Source of the DNA: Micractinium sp. NFX-FRZ
Taxonomy: Eukaryota; Chlorophyta; Trebouxiophyceae; Chlorellales; Chlorellaceae
NCBI GenBank assembly: GCA_029339195.1
Contig: JAPTJF010000147.1
Location: 1 to 64,000, forward strand
Length of the DNA stretch: 64,000 nt
Direction: 5' to 3'
The position numbers were made by a program, and so were the translations under genes. The stretch's first letter is position 1; each line of letters starts with the position of its first letter. Of this stretch, positions 55,011 through 64,000 are shown piece by piece. Under the pieces are notes generated by a model that was not told the DNA's origin, did not search any database, and was given only the letters and a program-made list of their open reading frames with translations.

Positions 55011-58000
55011 ATGGCGGCCAAGCAGACGGTTGTGCAGGTGAGCCACTGGCTTCCAGCACGCGACTGGGCCGTCTGGCGCTGCCAAACACACTAGCTGTTT
55101 TGTTGCGCCAGTTTGCGGTTGGGCGGCGTGGACAGATACATGGGAGCACCAACCGAGGCGAGGGGCAGTGCCAGCAGCGGCGACGGGAGTGCCAGTGGCG
55201 GCGGGTGGCGCACCAGCTGGCGCTGCGTGCGGCGCCAAGTTCCCCCCCTACCTGCGGGTGTCTCCCACCCTTGTTGTGTTTATCTAGTTACTGCTCGCAT
55301 TCTCCTGCAACCTGCTTGAATTTGAAGAGCGCTCGAGGCTGTTGTAGTTCGAACTGCTCTTAAGCAAGCGGGCAACGCTTAAGATGTGGCCTGAGCCCCG
55401 AGCCCCGAGCGGGGGCGCCCACCTGCACCCAGGTGCCAGTTTTGTCATCCGTGTCCTATCCCTCTGCCGGACCCAACTGAACCCAAAACTAACCCACCTC
55501 TGTGCCACCTTTATCTTGCTCCGCCTGCAGGTTCATGAGTACAACTTTGAGCATCCGGAGCAGGCTGTGCGGGTGACCGAGGGGCCCATCCCGGAGCCTG
55601 GGCAGGGGCAGGTGCTGGTGCGCCTTCAGCTGCGCCCAGTCAACCCGGCAGACATCTTCTCCGTGCAGGGTGAGCGGATGCGATTGGATCGATTGCTCAA
55701 CAGCCTGCCCTGCAGCGGTTGAATTCATTGATGCAGGTTGAGGTGGAGCGGGTGGAGGCTGCGGAGCTGGTAGACTGTCTGCCCGGTGCCCCTCCGTGCC
55801 TGCCCCGTGGACTCAACGCCTGCCCGCCTGCCTGCCTGCCTGCCTGCCTGGCCCCACGCAGGCGTGTACCCTGGCTTCGCCCCCAAGGAGCTGCCCGCAG
55901 TGCCAGGGCTGGAGGGCATGGGGGTGGTGGAGAAGAATGGCCCTGGAGCCAGCAAGTTCGAGCCAGGTGGGGAGTCAGGCAGGCACCCAGGAGCAGGGAG
56001 GGCAGCAAAGCAGCAAGTGTACGGTAGCACGTGTGGCGGCAGGTGGCTGAGGGGTTGCAGCAAGGTGCAGGGAGGGCAGGGAGATCAGTGGGCATGGGAT
56101 GCTTAATGGCGTAGCTAGGATGGTCTCAGAGGGGGCACGAGTCCTGCCACCCGCCATCTGCATCTGCCTGCCCCGCGCACCTACAGCCACCCCGCTCTGA
56201 CCCCGCCTGACGCCTGCCCCGGCCCTCCCTTGAGGCCCCCCTCTGTTCTGCTGCACCCCTGTGCTTCCCTCCCCGCAGGTCAGCGCGTCACCGCGGCCCC
56301 CTTCCCAGTACAGGAGGGGCAGGGGACGTACCAGCAGTACGTGTGCGTGGACGAGGCCCGCCTGCTGGCCGTGCCGGAGGGCGTGTCGGATGAGGCGGCC
56401 GCGCAGTTCCTTGTGAACCCGGCAAGTAGGGCGGGACGCAACCTTAACGGCCGTCACAGTTTGGGGTGGGGTGGGAGGTGTTCAGTGGCAGACAATTGGT
56501 GCGAATTCGGCGCTTTGGGAGCCCGTAAAACTGGCATGCTTTGAGCGCATGCTGTACTGGAGCAGGCACCGCAGGAGCATGTTTGCTTCGGGGACTGAGC
56601 GGGTGCAGCAGCGGGGCTTGGGTTGCAGCAGTCGCGCACCTGCCTGCCTCACAGCCAGTCGCTGAAAGATTCCGTGCTGCTGGCGAGCACTGAAAGTTTC
56701 TGTGCCGCCGGCGAGCGCTCGCTAGTTGCGTGCTGCAGCCCAGCAAGCTCACACGTGGCGGCCCCTCCTACCCGCACAACCGTTGTTGCTCTCATGTCAT
56801 TCTTGCCCTGCTCACTGACATACGTTGCATGCCTCCCGCCTCCTCCCCCTCCCTCTTGCCCAGGTCACTGTGTATGGTGAGAGGTGGGGGGGAGTGAGGG
56901 GAGCATGGCAAGGCGGTCAGGATGCCGGCAAGCTATCGGCTGCACTGCCCCCTCTCAGTGAAATTGAGGAGCGGCGGCGCACGCGCATGCAGCTGCCGCA
57001 GCTGTCAGCAGGGGCCGCCGCACGTGCATGCGCTGCCTTCCTCAGACCGCATCAACCGCTCCCTCTCCTCCTTCCCTTGTGCACCAGGCTTCCTTGACGT
57101 GCTGCCACAGCTGTCAACAGGGTCCGCTGCACGTGCATATCCACCTACTTTACACCGCACCAAGCGGTCCCCCTCTCCCTCTTCCCATCTGTACCCTTCC
57201 ATAGGCTTCCTCGACGTACTGATGGTGCCCGATGGGGAGTGGCTGATGAGCAACGCCGCCTCCAGCACCCTGGGGCGGATGATCATTGAGCTGGCCAAGA
57301 AGCGGGTGAGCTGTTTGGGACAGGGGGTAGAAGTGGGGGCCACAAAACAAAGGGGGCCTGCTGACACCAGCTGGGCACGGCTTACACCATGTGCAGGTAA
57401 TTGACGGAAGACGCTGGGCTGCGCTGCCCCCACCTGAAGCCGGCTGACTCTACGTGCAGGGGTTGGGGAGGCTGGGCTGCTCGGCCCCCACCCGAAGCCT
57501 GACGCCTGCCACGCATGCTGTGCGTGTGCTGCCCCGCCGTGCAGGGCGTGAAGACCATCAACCTGGTGCGCTCGTCCCACCACGTGGAGGAGTTGAAGAA
57601 GCTGGGGGCGGGTGAGGGGTGCTGCCAGACAGGGAAGCGGTGGTTTGTGTGGAAGGGCCGCCGTGGAATGTATGCAGCGTGTACTGTGGGCAGAACAGGT
57701 GAGCTGCTTGCAAGGAGCGTGCGTCGCAGCGGGGCCAGCCCCTGCTCGCCACTGGCAACCCCAGCCCCCCTTCTCTGCTCTCCCCTCCTTGCTCCTGACT
57801 ACCTCCCACCTGAACCTTCCCCACTTTACCACCTGAAACTATGCAATGCAGATGAGGTGATTGTGACAAGCGAGGAGGACCTAGTGAAGCGCGTGAAGGA
57901 GATCACAGGTGGGAGAGCAGGGGCCAGAGTGAGGGAGTGAAGAGGGGCACGAGCGTGGGGCCCAGGGGGGAGGGGTGGGCTGGTGGGGAGACGGGCGGGC

Positions 58001-59378
58001 ACCCCTGCTGTTTGAGCCCCCATGGCCACGCTGAGGGCGCCCTGAACCGGTCAGCCAGCGGGAAGTGGTGTGCAATGCTTCCCGTGGTACGCCAGCTCGC
58101 CTGCCTGTGCCCCGCAGCTCATGGGAAGCATGCCGCACCTCGCCAGCACGCCAGCCTTCACGCCTGTTCGCGGCTGCCTGCCGCCCCCTACAGTGCAACC
58201 CTACATGCCGAGTCCTCTGTTCCTGCGTGCCCCTTGCAGGCGGCAAGGGGGCGTATGCCACCCTGGAGTGCGTGGGCGGGGACATCACACAGAAGCTGGC
58301 GCAGGTCAGTCGGTTTAGGGCTGGGTGGGGGCGTGGAGGCTGGAATTGCTCGCTGGCAAGGTTGCACTGGTGACGCACACTGCCATCTGCCCTGCCCTGC
58401 CGCGCCGTGCTCTGCCGGCCCCTCCCCTCCCTGCCTGCAGGCCAGCCGCTTGGGCGGCACCCCGCTAAAAGTGCGGTTCATCGGCTCAGCTCTGGTATTG
58501 CTGTGCATTGCCTGCCTCCCCTGTCTTGCAGGCCACCCGTGCAGGAGGCACGCTGATCATCTACGGCGCCATGGCGGACTTCAAGTTCACATGCGGCATC
58601 CCCGACATCCTCTTCAGGCCAGTTTGTGACACGTCTGGTACTGTCATGCGTGCCTTGCTCTGCCTGATGTGTGCTTGTTTGGAATGGAGCACACCGCACT
58701 GTCCAACACAGATGCAAGCACACTTGCCTGCCTGCCGGGGTCCGCAGGGATGTGAGGATCCAAGGCTTCTGGCTGTCCCCCTACCTGAAGCAAGGTGGGA
58801 GGAGCAGCGCTGCCGTGGCTGCGGCGCCCGCACGCAGGCTCGGTACCACGTCCCTGTGTGCGCCTTGATGCCAACAGTGTGCTCAGCCCTGCCCGCCCCC
58901 AACCTGCCGGCGCCCCGCCTGCACATCCGCCCCTGCTGCAAATCCTGCAGACCAGGCCTTCATGCCCCTGCCCCCTGCCCCTGCTTTGCACCCCTGCAGC
59001 GGGGGACCGTGCCCCCCAGATCCTGCAGGAGATCCTGCAGATGCTGGCAGATGGTACCTTCACACCCTACACCGGTGCGCAGCCGACTGCCGTTTGGATG
59101 CCGGACATGCACAGCCAGCGGCGCTGCCACAGCACCCTATGCTTGCCTGTACCGTGCCGGCGTGATCGCGGACACGGTGCATGCTGTCTGCTGCACATCA
59201 GGGCAAGATCTGTTGCTCACTGCTGCTCATCCTGCGGGCGCAGGCAGCCGCGGTGCGCTGACGTGGCACCCCTCGCCCCCTGCCTGCAGGCACCCGCTAC
59301 CCCCTGGAGGAGGTGGCGGACGCCATCACCGAGACTCAGACCCCCAAGCGCGGCGGGAAGTGTTTCATCGAGGGCTGA
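55011..59378 (+). CDS. Zinc-free MDR oxidoreductase (enoyl-CoA/quinone reductase type)
   Basis: Thirteen exons join to 337 residues: 55011-55037, 55531-55669, 55862-55966, 56279-56421, 56864-56876, 57205-57305, 57545-57611, 57852-57908, 58240-58304, 58532-58617, 58748-58794, 59000-59074 and 59290-59378. The order of motifs is that of the medium-chain dehydrogenase/reductase family close to mitochondrial trans-2-enoyl-CoA reductase: VLVRLQLRPVNPADI, PAVPGLEGMGVV, FEPGQRVTAAP, AAAQFLVNPVTVY, the nucleotide-binding segment NAASSTLGRMIIELAKKRG, KTINLVR, LKKLGADEVI, LECVGGD and GGTLIIYGAM. No zinc-binding cysteines are present. NADPH-dependent reduction of an enoyl or quinone substrate is likely; which one is unknown, and there is no clear targeting peptide. 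One exon is only 13 bases (VTVYG). Introns 4 and 10 start with GC in this model (GCAAGT, GCCAGT). Confidence 0.87.
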
Positions 59379-60297
59379 ACGTACCTGGCTGGCTGGCTGG
59401 CTGGTTGGCTGGCTGGGGGACAGGGCCACTACGCCTGGGCTCAGTGCCACGGCGGGCCTGGCAGAAGGCAGCGGGCACCGCATCAGCAAGAGAGCGGCGC
59501 GCTCTTGCACAGGCAGCAGAGCAAGGCTGCAGCGGGCGAACAGTTCGAGCTCAAGCTGCACACTGCTCTAGCCCGGCGCATGCTGCGCACTTCGCAACCT
59601 GCCCTGCACCACCCCAACAGCACATCCCCATCCGGTGCTGCCCCAGCAGCCACAGCCACCTGCCCCCTCCTCCTTCCGCGGTGCGATCAACCTTTTTGCT
59701 GTATGTTGTTTCACAAAGGAGTACGGGCCAGTCGTGGGCGAATCTTATGTAGATGATGAAAACAAAGTAGTATCAAAATGGCGGGCTTCGGTGCAGCATG
59801 CAGGGGGAGGCATTGGGGTCCGGGCGAAAGGCCCAAAATGGCCATGCCGGTGCAGGAAGTAGTACGAGGGTGAGAAGCACGGGTGTGGAAGATGCATCAG
59901 TTTTGATCGGCCGATTATTAAACGCAGTGTGGCAACAAGAAGGGGGCCTGTGTGTTGGTAGGCGTGGTACAAGCAAGAGGCTGCGTGGGTGAGAGGGAGG
60001 GCAGGGGCAGGGGCAGTACGTGTCGGGGCGAGCTGAGGGGTGAGGGGCACCGTGGAAATGGAGCCTTCGCGGGGTGCAGGGTGCGGGAACGGGCTGCGAA
60101 GAAAGGGTGGGGGTGCCGAGCGGCGGCTGGGGGGTCAAAATTTGTGGCAATGCGTGCGCCTGATGAGGGTGGCAGAAGTAAGCGAGGCGCACAGAGCACG
60201 GATGGATTGGTTGATGGACGGGTGGCAGTTGCAACAGAATTCAGCAAGCTGGTAGGGCGCGTGCCATTGATTGATGGACGGGTGGCAAGAGGGAGCT
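59379..60297. other. Convergent 3' region after the MDR gene
   Basis: No exon was recognised in 919 bp. It begins with a GGCT repeat (about 59388-59416) and contains a direct repeat GATTGRTTGATGGACGGGTGGCA-type at about 60206-60228 and 60268-60289. No TGTAA was noticed. Confidence 0.4.
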
Positions 60298-61029
60298 TCA
60301 AGCGGAGGCGAGCCACAGCACGAGGCCTAGCGCGCACAGGCTGAGCCAGGAGACGCAGAGAAGCTGCAGCAGCAGGAAGAGCAGCGGGGAGGCAGACGGC
60401 GGGCACACGGCAGCCTGCAGCTTGCTGCTGCGTGCCACCGGCGAGCGTTGCTGACGTGGCGATCCTGCTGCTGCCGCTGCTGCTGCTGGTGATGCCCGGG
60501 GGGACTGCTCGAGCAGGGCCTCTGCCGCCGCTGCCTCTGCTGCTGCCGCTGCTGCTGCCAGTGCGGCATCATGCTGCCGGCTGCGAATGCTGCCGTTGCG
60601 GCTGCTGCACGTGCTGCTGGCATAGCTGCTGCCGCCTTTCAAGGTGGCAAGATCTGCCGTGCTGCCGCGACGTGGTGTGTGCGGCGCCCGCCGGGGGTGC
60701 TGCAGCCGCGGCGTATGTGGCGGCGTGACGGCGCCCGACTGTGCGCTGGCGGGGCGCTGGTGCGGCAGCTGGCAAGTGGGTAGGCTCTCCGTCTCGGCTA
60801 ACGAGCCTGCCAACGCCTGTTTTTGGGGAGTTGGACGCTTCCTCTGGATGCAGGTACTCGCAGAGAAGCGGAGGCAGCTGTGAGTGAGGATTGACTCAAC
60901 AGTGTCGCCACCCTCAGCGGAGAGCACCCGACTGCTGGTCGCCATCTCAATGGCTTTGATGGGCACCGGAGTGTTGGAATTGGCGGGCAACCAGGCCTGC
61001 AATTGTGTGTAGAGTACTACTCCAAGCAT
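60298..61029 (-). CDS. Low-complexity protein with C-terminal hydrophobic segment
   Basis: An open frame from an ATG at 61029 to the stop at 60298 gives 243 residues. It opens MLGVVLYTQLQAWLPANSNT, has PVPIKAIEMATSSRVLSAEG, then a Pro/Arg/Ser/Ala-rich middle with many TPR, SPR and poly-Ala runs. It ends in a hydrophobic stretch of about 28 residues (SPLLFLLLQLLCVSWLSLCA and on) that could be a tail anchor. An AG preceded by pyrimidines lies just upstream of the first codons, so 5' exons toward 61220 are likely missing. An intron inside the frame near 60860-60780 is also possible. I do not recognise a family. The composition could come from GC bias alone, hence low confidence. Confidence 0.35.
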   Translation of the reverse strand: MLGVVLYTQLQAWLPANSNTPVPIKAIEMATSSRVLSAEGGDTVESILTHSCLRFSASTCIQRKRPTPQKQALAGSLAETESLPTCQLPHQRPASAQSGAVTPPHTPRLQHPRRAPHTPRRGSTADLATLKGGSSYASSTCSSRNGSIRSRQHDAALAAAAAAAEAAAAEALLEQSPRASPAAAAAAAGSPRQQRSPVARSSKLQAAVCPPSASPLLFLLLQLLCVSWLSLCALGLVLWLASA

Positions 61030-61377
61030 GTTTGTCACGTCTGCAACGCACGCAAGTCACGCCACACCAGATACTGGTAAAGACGTTGCTTCCTATTCAC
61101 CAAATTTCATCGCATGTCCCTTGACAGCGTTGGCGGAAGGGGGGCACGCAGCTTACGCACCGCACGCGCCAAAGTTGAGAGTGCCCAGAACGGTGGAACG
61201 GTGCTCCTGCATATCCAATTCAATATTAGATTGCAGTGGCAAGTGATAGACATCAAGTTTCGAGCACAGGCACATGCCGCACCATGACGGCACAGCCGTG
61301 GCTGCGCCCCTCAAGGTACGCACCCGCCATTGAGTTCTCAAATCCAGTTGAAATCGGCGCGACGGCCGATCGCCGCA
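61030..61377. promoter_or_regulatory. Divergent upstream region before 2-hydroxyacid dehydrogenase
   Basis: This gap may hold promoters of both flanking genes and unresolved first exons. A forward ATG at 61284 opens a 32-base reading ending at a good GTACGC donor (61316), but its phase does not fit the next sure exon. A reverse-strand ATG near 61217 reads into a GTAAGC donor. Confidence 0.35.
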
Positions 61378-63142
61378 ATGCCGTCGCTGCCGCCGTCCTC
61401 GCCGCCGCCGCCGCTGCGGCCGCTGCCGCCACCCCACGCCCATGAGCATCCTTCCGCCTGCACACCACCACACTATCCTGCACAGGTGCTCTTCTGTGGG
61501 CGGGACATGCACTATGGCTATGCCTTCACCAAGGAGGCGCTGGCGGGGGATGCAGGGGTGGAGGTGAGCCCGCCATGCCCCCGCCTTGCCTGACCGCAGA
61601 AGGGGAGCGCCATCGTGGGCCAACCAGAGCCGGCCATGGCCTAGCTGCAGCACGCATGCATGCTCCTTCAGGTGTCCCGCCCATGGTGGTCTGCAGCTCG
61701 AGCAGTGGGCTACCAGCCCCTGCGAGCTTGCCACCACTGCCCCACGAAACTCTCCTACCACCCCGGCGGCAGAAGTTGAGTGCCACCCCGCCCCTGCCCC
61801 CGGCGCGACGACCACCCGCAGGTGTGGCAGTGCGACCGTGCCCAGCTGGCGGCCGAGCTGGCTACTGCTGATGTCGCGGTACCGCTGATGTCCCGCCTGG
61901 ACGCCCCGCTGCTGCGAGCTGCCAGCCAGCTGAAGCTGATCATCCAATATGGAGTGGGGGTGGAGGGAATCGACATCCCCACGGTGAGGCGCACGCTGTG
62001 CTGTGCTGTGCTGTGCTGCTGTGCGATGCAGTGTGCTCTGTTGCGCTGTGCAGTGCTCTCAACATGCGGTCGGTCGCTAATGTCACTCTTCTGACCATGC
62101 CTGTCCCCCCTGCCCGCCCCTCTGCCCCATGCTGCAGCCCACCGAGCGTCGGCTGCTGACCCCAACCCCTCTGCCCTCTGCCACCGTGGCCCTTTGCGGA
62201 CGGCCATGTGCACCAACTGCTGATCCTATCCCTCTAACCGCTGATCCCAACCCTCTGACCCCTACCTACATGTCTGCCCTCTACCACTGTGCCCTCCTCC
62301 TGCTGCAGGCCACCGAGCTTGGCATGTGGGTCAGCAACATCCCCTCTGCCGGCACCGGCAACGCCGCCAGCTGCGCAGAGCACGCCATCTACCTCATGCT
62401 GGCCGTCCTGCGGTTCCACAACCAGATGGCGGACAGGTGGGCGGGTGGGGTGCCGCTTGAGTATGAGGTTGTACATGGGTGGGCACGAGGGAAGGCCAAA
62501 TGGGGGCTGCAGAGTTGCAGGCGTCAGCGGCAGCAAGCCATGCTCCTGCCGCCCAGTTTTGCTCTTCCGCCGCTGTGGCCTTGCCCTGGCAAGCCAGCGT
62601 GCCCTGCTCTACGCTGGCTTGACCCTCGCCGCACTGCTGTCCAGCCATCCCATTAACATACCTGCCATGCTCCCCCTGACATGCTCCCCTTGTTACTGTG
62701 ACGCAGCATCCGGAACCGCCAGCTGGGCGTGCCCGTGGGGCAGACGCTGCTCGGCAAGACGGTGCTGATCGTGGGGTTTGGCAACATTGCAAAGGAGCTG
62801 GCGGTCAGGTGGGCAAGCTGAGCTGCTGCCTGGTGGGTGCGGTGGTTGAATGGGTGGATGATGCGGTGCATGGGGAGGCAGATGTTGATGGGGAAAGGGG
62901 TCTCTGGACATCTGTCGGGCTGCCTCAGCTTTGCACTCCTGCCAGCACAGGCTGTGCACTTTGCACTCCTGCCAGCACAAGCTTGCCAGTCTTGCCGGCA
63001 CAAGGTGGCTTCACCGGCCTGCCCCTGCTGGCTGCCTGCCTGCCTGCAGACTCAAGCCCTTTGGGGTGCGCATCACCGCGCTGCGGCGCAAGCCCTGGGG
63101 CAGCAGCGGCACACACAGCGTGGCCAACGGGCGGCGGCAGGC

Positions 63143-63179
<37 letters not shown>

Positions 63180-64000
63180 CAGCAGGCGGAGCAACAGCAG
63201 CAGCAGCAGCAGCAGCATGACTGCACGGCGCTGGAAGCCGCTGCAGAGGCGGCGCTGGCGGACCGGGGCTGCTGGGGGCAGGACAGCGCACGGCTGGCGG
63301 CACAGGCTGACATCATTGCCAGTGAGACCCGCTGCAGAGGCTGCTGCCGTCCTGGCTTGGCTGGTCTCTCGCTCGCTGCTGCCTTGCCTGCCTACCTGCC
63401 GGCCCGCTCAACCACTCACTTGCCCCACCAGGCCCTGACTTTTGAGCCCCATGCCCTGCTGCTCTACATCCTGCGCGTCCTCCACAAAACCTGCAGTGAC
63501 GTGCCACCAGGACGAACAGAACCGAGGGATGATCAACGCCTCCTTCCTCTCCCACTGCAAGCCGGGTGTACGGATCGTGAACGTTGCCCGGGGTGAGGAT
63601 GGGTTTGGAGGGGGGAACGGGGAGGCGAGAGACGTGTGGTTGGGGTGGGGGCAGCACAGGAGTGTGTGGAGAGCAAAGGGGTGGCGACCAGGGTGGCGCC
63701 AGGTGGGCAAGCGGCGACAGCAGAGGTAGTAATGAGGGGAGAGAGGAAGGCTCCGGTGGGGCGGAGTTTGGCACGCCATTTGCTGCCTGCAGCGTGCGTC
63801 CAGAGCGCCAGTGCTTTGCCATGCCCCGCTGTCCATTGCGCTGTCCATGGCACTTTGTTGCCGCTCTTGTGCCTTGCAATCAACGGAGCTTGCCTGCCTC
63901 TCCCACAGCCACACCCTCCCCCGCTGAATGACTTGCCTTCCCTCCCCTGCGCTCTGAACAGGCGGCCTGCTTGATTACGAGGCCATGAAGGAGGGGCTGG
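61378..64000 (+). CDS. D-isomer-specific 2-hydroxyacid dehydrogenase, truncated by window
   Basis: Exons 61378-61563 (sure from 61486), 61822-61983, 62309-62436, 62707-62808, 63050-63321, 63497-63592 and 63962 to the edge join in phase. The sequence tracks the plant protein encoded by At1g72190: VLFCGRDMHYGYAFTKEAL, LKLIIQYGVGVEGIDI, GTGNAASCAEHAIYLML, then TLLGKTVLIVGFGNIAKELA with the NAD-binding glycines, RLKPFGVRI, and KPGVRIVNVARGGLLDYEAM. These enzymes oxidise D-2-hydroxy acids with NAD(P). The catalytic Glu and His would lie beyond the right edge. A glutamine-rich insert (63146-63215) sits in the Rossmann domain after RRKPWGSSG. The start is uncertain: an in-frame ATG at 61378 gives a Pro-rich leader, but a strong acceptor at 61485 suggests that a separate first exon may be used instead. 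Confidence 0.88.
63146..63215. repeat. CAG-rich tract encoding glutamines in the dehydrogenase
   Basis: The tract is (CAG)n with GAG and GCG interruptions inside exon 6. It encodes about 20 Gln within the nucleotide-binding domain. Confidence 0.9.

Overview
The window is nuclear DNA of a GC-rich green alga (Chlorophyta, probably trebouxiophyte or chlorophycean). The evidence is multi-exon genes with short introns (about 100-500 bp), CAG/GGT microsatellites, TGTAA polyadenylation signals after two genes, a plant-type SBP-box transcription factor, a plastid-style phosphoserine phosphatase, plant-like RH24 and AP-4 genes, and two genes of ciliary type. I see no transposase, reverse transcriptase, CRISPR array, rRNA or convincing tRNA. 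The gene models were assembled by hand by following reading phase across GT-AG (and several GC-AG) splice sites; exon coordinates are in each entry.

Layout, left to right: KATNIP-like ciliary/microtubule protein (+, 580-5774); a spacer with a perfect 29-bp inverted repeat between two decayed copies of one segment; a sarcosine/pipecolate-type FAD amine oxidase (+, 6588-9355); a protein made of repeated helicase-associated-like domains, one per exon (-, 9478-11737); a secreted pectate-lyase-like beta-helix protein (-, 11951-17682); the AP-4 adaptor beta subunit (-, 18135-26522); a coiled-coil protein resembling basal body-orientation factor 1 (+, 27255-29944); phosphoserine phosphatase (-, 30377-33572); a DDX42/RH24 DEAD-box helicase (+, 33843-42396); an SBP-domain transcription factor (+, 43035-45896); a small unknown protein (-, 46641-47538); a divergent alternative-oxidase homologue lacking several iron ligands (+, 47906-51711); a CDIN1/C15orf41-type nuclease (+, 52323-54825); a zinc-free MDR oxidoreductase (+, 55011-59378); a low-complexity protein with a C-terminal hydrophobic segment (-, 60298-61029); and a D-isomer 2-hydroxyacid dehydrogenase cut by the right edge (+, about 61378-64000).

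These are independent eukaryotic genes, not an operon or one pathway. Several are head-to-head pairs with short shared upstream regions (AP4B1/BBOF1-like, PSP/RH24, the small unknown gene/AOX-like, the low-complexity gene/2-hydroxyacid dehydrogenase). KATNIP and the BBOF1-like gene both point to a lineage that keeps, or recently kept, cilia.

The most unusual signals are structural: about ten inferred GC-AG introns among roughly 125, repeated tandem duplication of exon-intron boundaries inside introns, an array of phase-0 one-domain exons whose introns were copied with them, and the AOX-like protein without a full di-iron site.
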